From Cardiocondyla obscurior (Eukaryota > Arthropoda > Insecta > Hymenoptera > Formicidae), in NCBI RefSeq assembly GCF_019399895.1, contig NC_091864.1:13680001-13744000 (forward strand): a stretch of 64,000 bases of DNA. Direction: 5' to 3'. The notes under the pieces are model-generated. The model had not been told where the DNA came from. It saw only the letters and a list, made by a program, of their open reading frames with translations, and did no database searches. This document shows, piece by piece, positions 24,232-36,174 of this stretch. The stretch's first letter is position 1. Every line of letters begins with the position of its first letter. A program made the translations under genes and the position numbers.

Positions 24232-27200
24232 TTAAGCTTCTATTTCGTCCTCTTTTATGTCGATCGACGTCAGAGGTATCCTTTTAGTCTGGCTGTCGCG
24301 TGCGATTCCTCTTTGTGCGACCGTGTGATGCGACTCGATCGTTGATCCTCGGATCAGTTTCCTGCTGCGTTTCCTCGACATGTGCCTCCTCGCCATTCCG
24401 ACCTGCTTCTGTTGGTTTCGATCTTTCCGGTTTTCGCTCAGCTTGTCGTCAAGAGGTGTTTTCAGCACGCTTAACTTCGTTGTCTTCCTATTCTTAAAGT
24501 AAAGCTGAGTAGGTGATAGACTGCGTAACTTCTTGCTCGCGATTCGCTCGCGACGACGCGACATCGTCGGCCTGAGGATGTCGACGCGTGACGTCGTGAC
24601 GACGGCCGCCCCAGCGCTGTTCGCCCGCATCTTCGCCAGCCGGCTTTGCTGACGGCGATGATAAAGATCTCGGATCTCACACATGACAGCGCGCCTCCGC
24701 GCGTTTTCGAACTTTACATCAAGCAACGGCACCTTTGACTTCGCGCAGTCCTCTTCGCACGACGAACTCTCCGTCGAGCACGCCTGAGTGCACTCGGCGC
24801 TATTTTCTTCTTTGGTACATCCGCAATTTCTCTCCATTTCGCATTCCGAAGATCCCTTAGACGCACTGTCCCCACCGGCACTGTTCTCGTTGCAATCGTC
24901 CGTCACGGATTCGCAGCTTGTCTCGCAGGATCTTGCCGATATCTCGAAGCTGTCGCTCTTGAATCGGCAACGTTCTAAGCAGGCCTTCACGCAGTCGCCT
25001 GTGTCGTGTGTCATAGTATTAATCTTGAGGATTTATTTACAACTACGTGCGTTTAAAGTGCTTTAAAGTCTGTCAATTTGCAATATGTTTATCAAATGCG
25101 CACGACGAAGGATTATTATTGAACATTAGATATCGTAATTTTTCCTTAACATTGATTTGAGCAAGCTAAATCACCATTTATCTCATATTATATAAAAAAC
25201 TATACAAAATGTAATATAATGCTATTTTACCTTTTGTGACCGATGTTTTGATCGGCTCTGTCGTCGAAGAAACTGCAGGCTCACTGTGGAAGTTTACATA
25301 AGTTGTAGGTCGCGCTGAAGACGTGTCTCGAGTGATTTCAACAGTAGAAGTCGGCGTCGTCGAGGGCAGAGTTGTCGTGGTCGCCACACGTTCGGTGATT
25401 TGCTCGCATTCATCGGATTCGCAAGGTGTCGTCGTGGATGTTATAACAAATTCAGTGACATTTTTTAATGACTCTGTAGTTTCTACGTCATCATTATATG
25501 GTATCCTATGTGTCTTGATTGTTGAACGTTCTAGGTGTATTTTTAAGTCCGCGATTGACTCTGTCGTAGGCCATGTTGTACTTGTCATCGTAGGCAATAT
25601 TGTGGTGGTTGTTATTGGCTTTATCGTCGTAGTCGTCGTAGATGATGTTGTAGTGATCGTAGCAGGCTCTGTCGTCGTAGATGATGTTGTAGTGATCGTA
25701 GCAGGCTCTGTCGTCGTAGACAATCTTGTAGAAGTCATTGTAGGCAATACGGTGGTCGTCGTGGGCAATACGGTAGTCTTCGTTGTGGGTAACATCGTTG
25801 TAGTGGTCATTCCAGATATAGTAGTCGTCGTAGGCAATGTAGTCGTAGTCGATGATAACGTAGTTGTTGTAGGCTGCATCGTTGTGATCGTAATTGTGGG
25901 TAATGTAGTTGTATGGAAGGTGGTCGTTGTAGGTGCAGTACTCGTCATGGCTATGGTTGTCTCTCTTTGAGTCGTTGAGATCGGCTTCTGCTCGGTCGTA
26001 GTCGATGGCACAGTCGTCGTCGACGTGGTGCTCGTAAATTCCGTGGTTGATGGAAGTTCTTCCGATTCAGTAGACATCTCAATAGTAGATTTCGTTGTTT
26101 CGATACGTTGAGTCGAGGTTTCGGTAATGAGCGTGCTCGGACTGTGTAATATCGTGCTGTAACGCACCTTCGATATCTTGAACGGTATATCTACCGAGCG
26201 TCTTAACTCTTCTATCGTGTGCACGGGTTCCGCACATACGTCGCTCAACTCGAGGAAACTCTTGATGAGATTTTTTATTTCAGAGTTTATTAATTTGCAA
26301 CGTAGGACCATTTGCAGACCTATTCGTAAGCAAGCTCGCGGAGCATTGCAGAGAATCTCAACGGGCACGCTCCTCATGTCTTGCAGACTTTCCTTAATTT
26401 CGTCAATTTTCAACATCATGCTCACATAGCGCGGCACTTTTCGCAGATTTTCATAAGTGTCGAACAACTCCAGTAGGTCATCAAGGCTTTCGATCATATG
26501 ATTTCTCTGCCAAAATTTTGCGTGTATCCGCAGAGACGTCGCAATATTTTTAGCAAAATTAATATCCTTGAGCTGCCCGGTGATCTCCATTATCAGCTGT
26601 ACGGGAGTGATCTGCTGATACATTTGCACTTTGAGATATCTCTCCACTACATTGTATTTTTCCAATTTCATTACTAAGTACTTCTTAGCCTCGATGACGT
26701 CGGTTTCTAGTAGGTCGTCGGACAGCACGAGATCGAAGAGATATTTGACGTGAATCGTTTGATTCTCGTACACGTTACCGAGTAGATGAATGTTCTCGTC
26801 GATCGTGCCAATGTCGTCGGCGATACGCCTCACAATCAGAGCTGCGTGTTTTTTCAAGTCGTTGTCTAGAAGTTTCTCAGCGTACATTTCGATGTAGTAC
26901 TTGAGGAAAGAGTTCACCGTATAGAAATTCTTTAATTCTCTAGTCGTCACCGAGATTTGGCTCATGTCCGTGATTCCGTAAAAGTGTTGTACAAGTTCTT
27001 TTTCAGCGAGACGGACGTCATCGTCGTAGTTCTCGTACTTGACGTTCCAGATAAGTCCAACGAGCAAGTTGGGCGTTATCGTCAGCACTTCTCGTTGCAA
27101 GAACCTCAGCATCGTCGCCAGGGAGAAACCTCCGGGATATTTCTTCGATATCTTGGACGAACGGTACATCCGATATGTGACGTTCACCGCAGGCGTGCCG

Positions 27201-28299
27201 TAATCGTCAGGATGCGGAAGATCGTGCTGTTTTCTAATTCTTCGACACATATTCGCGCTATTCTTCAGATAGGAATCTGTAGCGCGATCGTAGATCTCGG
27301 CACAGATCCTGGATGGTCTCGTGTCCGGATCTTTTAAAACGCTGGGGACCAGGTCGAATACGTCGTACCGTCGCTCGAAGATCTCACGGTATACCTTGCG
27401 TAATGCCTCTACTTCCGTGATGCCAAAGTCATCGTAATAAACGTACAAAAGGCTGCCAAAGGTGTCAAGCATTCGCGCTCGCAGAAGTGCACCGAACTGC
27501 AACAGATGCTCCGTGGCTTCTTGCAGCGTGTAACTCGTTTTCGGCATTACAAAATTCAGCTGCTCGAGAAAATCGCGGGTGGTCAAGATTACGGCGGTGT
27601 CGGCGCGGCTCGTTAACATCACATCGCGTCTATAGTAGACCTCGTAGTTGATCGTCTAAAAAAATCAAAGTATTAAACATTTATTGTAAGCATACAAAGT
27701 TATCTAATTTAAAATAAAAACTTAAAAAAATATGCCGAGAATTGAATAAACTTCTAACATTATTAGTCAATTCTCTAAAGTTCTACAGACATAATTTTTT
27801 ACTTTCTTTATTTTTCCTCTTCCGCTAGTTACCAAGAATTTAATAACTGATTAAACATCGTTCTTATTGTTATCCTGTTCGACAGTATCCCAGTGATATT
27901 CGCGTATCATACCATTATTTCGATCAGAATCAATTTACGCGCTGACAGCAGGCGTCTCTAGTTTGATAAGCGATAACCCAAAGAAATCTTTCAAGAAATA
28001 AATGAATACAATTATTTATAGATACATCACAAATCCACCCGATAGACTTCAATCTAAATATTAAATATTAACTAAAATATATATTTTATTTAATTTTTAA
28101 ACTTATTTTACATTTAAATTTATATTAAGATATCAAAGTCGATTGTTATCTACTTCTGTTCTACTTTTTTTTTTTATTTTCCTGTCTTCGACCTCTCAGC
28201 TTCCTCTCGCGCAAGATCGGTACGTCTCACCTGCGCGGATGACAAAAGCAACAGGGTCAAAGTGAATCCTATCCCCCATACTGCGATTCGCGATGACAT
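24232..28299 (-). CDS. Secreted mucin-like protein with helical core, Thr-rich stalk and Cys-rich/basic C-terminus
   Basis: I model three coding exons: 28299-28231, 27655-25231 and 24998-24232, about 1086 residues. Exon 1 encodes exactly a signal peptide (MSSRIAVW, then a Leu-rich core ending SSAQ) and stops at CAG|GTGAGA in phase 0. Exon 2 opens with TINYEVYYRRD and encodes about 500 residues of mostly helical, charged sequence that I do not recognise. About 200 residues of Thr/Ser/Pro repeats follow (TTTTEPATI-type), typical of O-glycosylated mucin stalks. Exon 3 joins in phase 1 and is Cys-rich at first (CVKACLERC, CETSCE, CEEDC), then strongly basic. The last junction rests on the only in-phase acceptor (GACACAG|GC) and lacks a good pyrimidine tract, so exon 3 could instead be a separate gene. 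The product is probably secreted or cuticle/lumen-associated. Function is unknown. Confidence 0.7.
25638..25715 (-). repeat. Exact 39-bp coding minisatellite in the mucin stalk (two copies)
   Basis: The unit at 25638-25676 recurs without change at 25677-25715, adding 13 residues (TTTEPATI-containing) in frame. It lies in a larger GTC/GTA-rich stretch (about 25570-26030) that encodes the Thr-rich region. Confidence 0.9.
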
Positions 28300-28560
28300 T
28301 GTCGGTGCCATAACTCACTCGCGAAACGACGTAGACTTCGCTTCGACAACAATGCAAACCGATCAAGTTGTCGTCAAGCTTATATAACGTGAACGTCTTT
28401 ATGACGTGCACGTGGGTGAGGAGGTGGCGGTCTGTGCGGTGGTGCTGTGTGGTCCAGCTGCACACGGCGAAAAAGAAAATTAATCATGAACATGACGTTA
28501 CGAAGCGCCTTGAGAACTCGAGTCTCACTTACGGCTATCTCGTCATCTAACATCCGGTTT
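28196..28560. repeat. Duplicated segment A (functional copy): promoter and exon 1 of the mucin-like gene
   Basis: The segment matches 29391-29720 over most of its length. Shared blocks include AACCGATCAAGTTGTC, GCTTATATAA and GTCTTTATGAC in the same order and spacing. This copy keeps an intact ATG, signal-peptide frame and donor. Confidence 0.85.
28380..28387 (-). promoter_or_regulatory. TATA box of the mucin-like gene
   Basis: On minus the sequence reads TTATATAA, about 80 bases upstream of the ATG at 28299. This leaves room for a start site near 28350 and a short leader. The box is preserved in the decayed duplicate at 29563-29570. Confidence 0.6.
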
Positions 28561-28679
28561 CATTAATTTACATGTGTTGACGCGAAACCCTCTGATTTTA
28601 TTTATTTATTTGTTTTCCTTTTTTATACATCTACATTTTCTAATTAATATCGTTATCATTATCCTGTTCTCTACCCAAT

Positions 28680-29270
28680 TTTCGTCGAGCCTCTTTAGTT
28701 TCTTTCTCCCTTTCTCTTGTGCTCATTCACGTGTTCTTTCTTTCGCGCGTTTATGTTCGGCTAATGCACCGATGATATCGCGTTCGCGATAGACATTGCG
28801 TAGCAGAATCGGATTACACGTTCACGTGCGGCTCGTCAGATCGTCGGGAATAGTATATCGCTCACGTCGCGAAGTTCATCGTGGGGTTCATTAGCGTTGA
28901 CGATCGTTCGCTACTTGTGATTTTCCTCTCTATGATGCTCTTATCTTTAAGACTCGAATTACGTGAACGGGCGCATCGGCGGTGGTCCGAGTAAATCGAC
29001 CACTGGCCCGAGAACCATTCGGAAGAAGCTCAAGAGATTCAAGGTGACTTGGGATAATTAATTGCCCAGCGGGCCCGTGCGCGCTTATTTCGCATGTTGA
29101 ATTAATTATTATTTTGTCATAACGATAGCGCGGAATTTTTACGACCAATACGACGGGCCGCTTTATGTCCTTACCCGGTCGCTAAATTGATAACGCTTTC
29201 CTCCTGCACCGCCGACTCTCCCCGCTGCTAAGCGAATTGCTCGTCATGAGATTTGTAAACTCCATTTTAA
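28680..29270. repeat. Duplicated segment B (decayed copy) of the exon 2 region of the small coiled-coil gene
   Basis: The segment matches 30555-31205. Long shared runs include AAGGTGACTTGGGATAATTA at the exon-intron junction and ATAACGATAGCGCGGAATTT in the intron. It also carries the upstream block with GGTTCATTAGCG. Confidence 0.85.
28951..29043 (+). pseudogene. Relic of exon 2 of the small coiled-coil gene
   Basis: The relic aligns with the working exon at 30840-30941 but is 93 rather than 102 bases long. It has an altered acceptor, an internal deletion and many substitutions that break the frame. The end (AAGAAGCTCAAGAGATTCAAG) and the GTGACT donor survive. No matching first or last exon lies beside it, so it cannot make a product alone. 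Confidence 0.8.
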
Positions 29271-29390
29271 CAAGTTACAGATAAATCGCAATTGCGCTAG
29301 TCGCTTTTCCGTTTTTCATCAAGACAAATGGAGGTCCTCCCGTTTGTCTCTTCATCTTTCGCTCTTTCTCCATTCGTCCGTCTAATTTTT

Positions 29391-29720
29391 CTTCACGGCA
29401 AGGCCGGGACATTTCCGTCTCATCTGTACGAATGACACGAGCAAGGTCGAAAAGAGCGAGCCCGATCTCGACGATTCATGAAGGACACTGCAGATACTAT
29501 AATTCACTTGCAAGACGACATCGCTTTGACAACAATACAAACCGATCAAGTTGTCATGTAGCTTATATAACATGCGCGTGCAGGTCTTTATGACATACAC
29601 GTAAGTGAGAGCGATTTATGTAATCCGCGCGGTGAAAAAGAAATTCATTGTGAATATGATCATATTGAGTCCATCCTGAATATTCGTGTCCTACTTACAG
29701 TTCTCTCGCGACATAATACC
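29391..29720 (-). pseudogene. Relic of promoter and signal-peptide exon of the mucin-like gene
   Basis: This is the second copy of segment A. The TATA block is intact, but the ATG is followed by a shifted, Arg-rich frame instead of a hydrophobic signal peptide. The donor GTGAGACG has become ATGAGACG. It has no downstream mucin exons, since the next DNA on minus is the decayed segment B. Confidence 0.75.
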
Positions 29721-30222
29721 ATTTATTATTATTATTTTTTCTTTATACTAACCAGATCGTTTAAAAGAAATCGCTTAAAAGTCGTTTCCCTGCTCCACAA
29801 CTTTGAATCCAACATCTCTTATCGTTATCTCGCATAAATCTCGTTGATATTTGAGATTTCTCGGAGATCCTTTTAATTGTAAAGTAAACGGTCCATTTTT
29901 AAAAGGCGTTTGAAAACTGAGTCGAATCTTTTTTTTGCCGCAGTCCTCCTAAAAATTAATATTTGATTGGGATTGGCGCAAATCGAAGTCGAACTGTTCC
30001 CGACGAGGGTGTCGCGAGTAGCTTTATCTATATTTTACCCACCTTCGGTCGGGCTTGCGCAGTTACCACCCCAATATGGATTCTTGAAGTAATGCATGCC
30101 TCGCGCCAAGGGCGCAGCGATTTCCGCGGAATTCCGCGTCCGGAATCACACGCGTGCGATCGCTCGTGACGGCCGACGTCTTCAGGTAGTGGTCCGTTGT
30201 CGTATAGCCAGGGTTCGGGGCC

Positions 30223-31597
30223 ATGTCCGAGGATTATCAGCACGCCTGCGAAAGGGCGGAATTGTTAGGGCTGCCGAGACCTAGCGAGGAAGAGTGGAGG
30301 CAGTCGCAAGTGGCGCAGGGTGAGAATCGTGGCGATGATGATGACGATGCTGCATTACAGGTAAATGCGTTACGTTTCGCCCTCCGTTAGAAACTCAAAA
30401 TTCGAAATTCTTCCATGCCTAAAATGTTAAAATTTCACATTTAATCGAGTGCATCCTTCAACATAGTTGTTATCGATTGTAAATCGAATGTTTTTAATTA
30501 CTACCGTAAAACGGGGAGGAGGGTGAGTCTCGACCGACGTACTTCGCAATTTTCTAAGAGCAGCTTTCCCGAGCTTGTGCAAATTCTTTCCCTTCTCTGC
30601 AATTAATTTTTTTCCCCTCTTTCACGTGTTCGTGAACGATTAAATACACCTACGACAATATCATGTTCGCGATAAACATTACGCAGCAGAATCGGGTTGC
30701 GCGACCACGTGCAACAAGCTAAACCGTCCGGAATGAATCGCTGAAGCCGCAGAACTTATCTCAGAGGTTCATTAGCGCCAACAATCGTCCTGGCGTGCCA
30801 GCAATATGATTTTTCTAACGGTGACGCTCTTATCTCTAGGACTTGGATTACGCGGACGAGACGGCTGGACGCATCAGCGGAGGCCTGGATGAGCTGAACA
30901 GCATTTTGAGCACCACGCAGAAGAAGCTCAATAGATTCAAGGTGACTTGGGATAATTAATTGTCGAGTGGACTTGCGCGCCGCTCATTTCGCATGTTGCT
31001 CGAATTAATTATTATTTTGTCATAACGATAGCGCGGAATTTTTACGACCGATACGGACGAGCCGCTCTTTATGTCCTTACCCGCTTCTAAATTGATAATT
31101 GCTTTCTCCCCCCTCCCCTTGGTTCTCCTTCGCGGCGCCGTGGCTAAATGAATTGTTCGTCACGAGATTCGTGTTCGTAGACATTTCTCCATTTTTTTTA
31201 AAACATAAAAGTTAGAAAGAATGAAGGCCCCTGTATAATATAAAAAATTTTACAGACAGTTTGCGGTAGTCTTGGAACGTTACTGAAGGGAAAGGTGAAT
31301 TCTCGTGGTGGGACACCACGTCATAAGGTAGAGGAACCGAATCCGGACGCAGAGAAGGAAGAAAGCCAGAAGCTAGAGTCCGACGAAGTGATGACGGTGG
31401 AGACGTCGGGTGACCCTGTCGGGGATGATGCTGTAAATGAGTCGGCGGACACCGGCTTCCAGCCGAAACAGCTTGATCTCAGCCAGAAGATGGGTTCTCA
31501 TTTGGATAAGCTGGACTCTCTGATCACAAAAGCCGAAAACGCACAGTACAGTATGCAGCATCAAACGAAGCAAATGAAAAAGTTCCTGAAAAAATAA
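30223..31597 (+). CDS. Small coiled-coil, possibly SNARE-like protein (about 193 residues)
   Basis: The three exons are 30223-30360, 30840-30941 and 31256-31597, all joined in phase 0. The N-terminus is acidic and hydrophilic (MSEDYQHACERAELLG, later a run of five Asp). Exon 2 encodes a heptad-like helix (ISGGLDELNSILSTTQKKL), and the start of exon 3 continues it (SLGTLLKGKV). A charged linker follows, then a second helix (QLDLSQKMGSHLDKLDSL to the C-terminal KKFLKK). Two amphipathic helices joined by a charged linker, with no membrane segment, resemble the SNAP-type Qb/Qc arrangement or a tethering-complex subunit. I do not recognise the family and give no symbol. The gene lies head to head with the mucin-like gene, and the region between them has been duplicated. 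Confidence 0.75.
30555..31205. repeat. Duplicated segment B' (functional copy)
   Basis: This is the partner of 28680-29270. It contains exon 2 of the small coiled-coil gene with intact acceptor (ATCTCTAG) and donor (AAG|GTGACT), plus flanking intron. Confidence 0.85.
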
Positions 31598-33508
31598 TCG
31601 TAATTAACGAGATGTACTTAATTAACGAATTAACTTATTGGACGATAAGTTCGCACGAGGTCGATTATTAATCATATCTTCCATTCCAAGTGAAAAAAAA
31701 AATCGTACGAGAGTATTTTACATATATATATATCTCACGAGCGTAAATTAATTCCGAGGTGTTTCTTGGCTTCTTAACCGATTAAACAAGTCCTTATAAG
31801 TATCGTAAGAAAATATAATAAGCAATCTCGCAAGCAGTCAATGCATATGGGGGAATCGTGTTAACTTAAAATGTTACATTGCACATATAAAGTTATAATT
31901 ATTGCATCGAATAACGGTACCTTTCCCGCGATATATATTTATCAAAATCGCGGGAGATATGTTGCGAATAATTGTTAATTCTTTTATATGTCACGCGACG
32001 TTTTCTTTGTCGCTAAAGCCCAATATTATTACGATAACACGTATATTGTCAAATGTATGTATATATACATAAATATTCGTATATACCCTTACTATAATTA
32101 ACTTTAAATTGCACTTAAAAAATAATTTTATGTATATGTATATACATATACATATATTATATACTATATATATGTATATATGTATATGGATGTTGTTGAA
32201 AAATGTAGTACTGTTACATAGAACACGAATATATTTCCGGTAATATTGAGGCTTTATGCTTGAATCCATGACAATACCGACATATAAAAGTGTAAAAAAA
32301 AAATATGAAAAGGCATATGGGCAAGCCAGTGATAAGCATTCCTATATTGGAAATAATGTGATATTGTTTTACATCGATCTAGGGATATTATTATGACTTC
32401 CTACAATATATGATATATATTCTAAACATTACACAACACACACGCCTCGCGAGTGTTACTTATCCTTGGTTCTTCTAGGTTAAAGAAAACTGTTTTACAT
32501 TGTATATAATTTTCGGCAACGAATTACGAATGTACGTACCTGATATGGTATTTTATTGGGACAATAATTTGGAGGTAAAGTAAATTTCGTTGAAACATAA
32601 TAAATTCATTTGGTTAAACTTGAGTTGGAATGGGGGTGTACTGGAAAATAAAACGACTGTTTGGCGCCGGTTGACTCCCATCACTATTTCGATTTGCCGG
32701 TGATGATAGACTCCCGTCAATACCTCGGTTTACCATCGTCGGCGATAGTGGTGTCGCGTCTTGGGATTTCTCGATACTAAAAGTAAATTAATTTTCTGCG
32801 CGGCGTTTGATGGCAAATTAAAAAATTTGCCATCGATAAATCAAGGCAATGAGATTCAATTATTTTATTTTTTAGTAGTATATCTCAATTCAAGTTTAAT
32901 CAGACGAATTATTGCAGGTGAGTACATATCCAAGTAGTAATTAACATTTACGAAATAATAAAAATTAACCTGATATTCATTCTCGCGACACGAAATGAAC
33001 CAAAATAAAAGAACTTAATCGGCATCGCGGAAAAACAACACTTGGATAATGAAATCTCAACATCTCTTTTTTAAATAGGGATGCATATATATTGTTATTA
33101 AATAGCTTGCTATGTTTCTAACTCCAAGTTATAACTGCCGCGTTATGGAACTACTGGAACTACTAACTGGAACAAATAACGAGTATATAGTTTGCTTTAA
33201 GCCTCTTGTACGTACTTAAGTTTGATAACACTATAATTATTTATATAAAACTATTTTCGTAATAGAAATTAATAAAAATTTAACTCTTATTTTGTATTTT
33301 TAAAAGTAGGCAACAAAGTTCCATGACGGTACAATCATTGAATTTATTATAAAAAGAAATAAATTGTCTACGATGTATTATTCTCGAATAAAATTAATCA
33401 CAAACAATTGCAGTCTCACTTCTTTCATAAGAATTTTTTTTTCTCCAAGATCCTTTTCCAAAAAATCGGCAGTAAGAACTTAATTTAAAACTGGGTATCG
33501 GCTTCAAA
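31598..33508. other. 3' region of the small coiled-coil gene and intergenic DNA
   Basis: AT-rich DNA with TATG/ATAC microsatellite-like sequence near 32120-32190. AATAAA motifs occur at 32599-32604 and 32647-32652. No further coding region is supported before the end of ANAPC7. Confidence 0.5.
33343..33348 (-). terminator. Candidate poly(A) signal of ANAPC7
   Basis: Reads AATAAA on minus, about 160 bases past the ANAPC7 stop codon. Confidence 0.5.
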
Positions 33509-35440
33509 CTACTGGCTATTGGCTTCCAAGTCCATATCTGACCAAATAGCTTCAGTCTCGCTCTCCTCGGGTGCTTCATCATTATCTGTGTCTGGTAAAC
33601 CATCACCAACGTCATAAGTTGTATCAGCCTGTTCCTCACCAACAGTCAGATAATAAGTAGAATCTAGTTTGCTGGAAGAATTATCCAATCGATGCATTCC
33701 TTCTATAGCTCTTCTATTATTCGGATCCAAACTGAAAATAAAAAATGTGTTTTATCTAGATTCACAGTGTGTAAATCGAGAATTACAAAAGGGAATTACA
33801 TACTTTAAAGCTATCGCATAATGATCTAGAGCCTTCTCCTCGTTGTGCATCCTTGCCCATAAATCTCCTAAGGTTTGATGAAGCGTGCAGGTAGAATTGA
33901 TCTCCACCTGTCTCTCGAGTAATTCAATAGCTGCTTCTAAATTCATTTCCTGTTCGTATATCTCAGCGAGCAAGTACACTGCTGGTAAATAGACTTCATC
34001 TTGTGACAATGCTTTTTCAAGAAGATTCTTAGCTTTGCTTACTGATACAGGATCTTTCATTAATACATTTGCGTACAACTGCAAATACATTGTTGTGCTT
34101 AGATTTACATTTATAATTTTTTAATTTTTTTAATTTTAACTTACTGTCAGAACTCTCGCAGTATGCCCAAGCTGTTTACAAGAGCTACTGGCAATATTCA
34201 GAGCCTCCCGCAACCTGTGCATTTCAACGAGGCACATTACCAATCCTTTATGTGGCTCGTATCTATACGGTTTTAACTGTACAGCGTGTCGAAAGAAGTA
34301 CAGCGCGTCTTGATACTTCTTTTGCTCGATAAGAATATTACCGCGTAATATGGTGGCTTCTATATCGTTAGGATTCAAATTCAATGCTTGAGCAGTAAGA
34401 GTATTCGCCCTGCTAAATTTTCTAGCAGCGTACAGGGAATACGCCATCGCGACATAAATTTCACCAGTGCATTCGTTGTTGGCAGTTATCACCGGTATTA
34501 ATCGCTCCAATTCTTTAATGTGATGCATTTTGTACAGCACTGCAGCATATATGTCCACTCTATAAAAAATAAACGAATAAAAATATTTTTATATAAAATA
34601 TATACGAGTCTCTAAAAAATATTGATTAACTTACCCTTTCGTTATATCTGGCTCGATAACGCGAGTTCTCCTGAGACATAGTAAAGCATTCTTGTCATCA
34701 CCAGCATAGTAATAACACTCACCCATAACAGTTAACAGATTAAAATTATCCCTAAGCAAAACAACGTTATCCAATGACCTTAGAGTTGTTACAGCATGAG
34801 TAAATTCTTTGTTATGAATGTGAGCATGAGCTTTGACCCACGTGTTGAGCCATTCTAGGTTCATTGAGCTAGAGGTGGAACTAACAATCAAAGAATTTAC
34901 TTCTACACCCTTTACCCCTAAAGACAGAAGACCTTCGGCGGCTTCCAAAGCCAATGGGCATTCCTTTAAGACTTCTTTGTATGTGGTAATAGCAGATCGT
35001 TCCATTCCCTGCTCATGAAACATCTTGGCTAGTGCCATGTTTACTTTGGCAGTGCGCTGCTTGCCAGGGATGCTCTGTAGTACTTGTAACGCTTCTTGTA
35101 AATTTTTGGACTTCACCAGACATAAGTGAATCTGATATTTAATGTTAACATCTGATGGTAGATCTTTTTGTCCATCCAATAATGGTTTTCCAGTACCTTT
35201 AGACTTCAACAGACACTTCCGAAACTGCAGAGCCTTTTTGTAAAGAGTTTCTGCCCTACGATACTTGCCCAGATGAAAGTGAGCATCTGCATAATACACA
35301 TATACATGAAACTTGCTATAGCCAGGCAGCAAGTCGGTATTATGCTCGCTTAGAGAAAGCACCAAGTTAGTTAGAGAGATCACATTGCAATATAAGGCCT
35401 GATCATAAAGCAGTTTAATCTGTTCAAACAGTCCTGACAT
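33509..35440 (-). CDS. ANAPC7: Anaphase-promoting complex subunit 7 (TPR protein)
   Basis: The four exons are 35440-34635, 34559-34145, 34078-33804 and 33731-33509. They join in phases 2, 0 and 2 to give 572 residues, close to vertebrate APC7. The protein is made of TPR helices. Blocks shared with the family include CPLALEAAEGLLSLGVKG, the LYANVLMKDPVSVSKAKNLL segment and LDPNNRRAIEGM. The tail is acidic, as in APC7. APC7 is a scaffold TPR subunit of the APC/C E3 ubiquitin ligase, in the arc that helps bind co-activators during mitosis. The ATG at 35440 is the first in the exon; the open frame upstream begins only with a GTG. The gene faces the coiled-coil gene on plus across about 0.7 kb. 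Confidence 0.95.
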
Positions 35441-36174
35441 GATTGATTTAGTTTCAAAACAATCTTTGCCTTGGATCACTGATAGACTTCAAATCCTACG
35501 ATAATACTGAAAGAGAGAATAAGATTTCAAAATTAATTTTACAAAACATAAAAATTATAGAAACAATGTACCTTACAAAATTAATTTTATCTTCATTCAA
35601 AAACTATTTTTTTTTCTCTGCATTTTTTAAACTAGCACTAGAATGGCGTAAACGTTCGCTTTTATTTAGAAGAGCCTCAAAATACTATTCCCACGAATTC
35701 CACTCCACGTTTTACCTATGTTTTACCTAGGTCCACCCAGATAAACATAACCAAATAAAACGATGTAAACATCGACTCGAAGTAGCAGTAGATCGTGATG
35801 TTTGCGAGATACGCCAACAGAGTACGTTGCAATAACCCCCCACGCACGACGTGCGATACGAAGTAGCGCTATAATAATTACAGAGTACTGTATTGTTTTC
35901 TTTTTCCAAGAATAAATTAACGTGCAACGCTCTTAAAAACTAGAATATTTAACAATTGAAATTTTCACAGCAATTATAACATACATGTTATAACTAAAAT
36001 ATAAATTTTTTCTTTTTAGATAGAAGCACCGACTTGAAGTTACTTCGTTAGATTTATTATTATGGCACTTGTTTTTGCAATAATACTCACAGATTTCAGA
36101 GGTAAGGTAGAATCTGACGATCGAATCGAACTTGTGATTGATCGAGAAAAAGACGTAAAAATAAATAAAAAATA
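35441..36174. promoter_or_regulatory. Divergent intergenic region between ANAPC7 and the coiled-coil gene
   Basis: The two start codons are 734 bases apart on opposite strands, so a shared or bidirectional promoter is likely. I see no TATA box with clear spacing to either ATG. Confidence 0.45.

Noticed and set aside
25323..25970. 215-residue Val-rich open frame on plus
   Set aside because: It is the antisense of the Thr-codon repeats of the mucin stalk; its composition (runs of VVV) follows from the repeat.
31991..32269. 92-residue Ile/Tyr-rich minus frame
   Set aside because: Translation of an ATAC/TATG microsatellite-like region in the 3' DNA of the small coiled-coil gene.
35441..35479. 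Extension of ANAPC7 by 13 residues at its N-terminus
   Set aside because: The extension begins with GTG, not ATG; the first ATG is at 35440.
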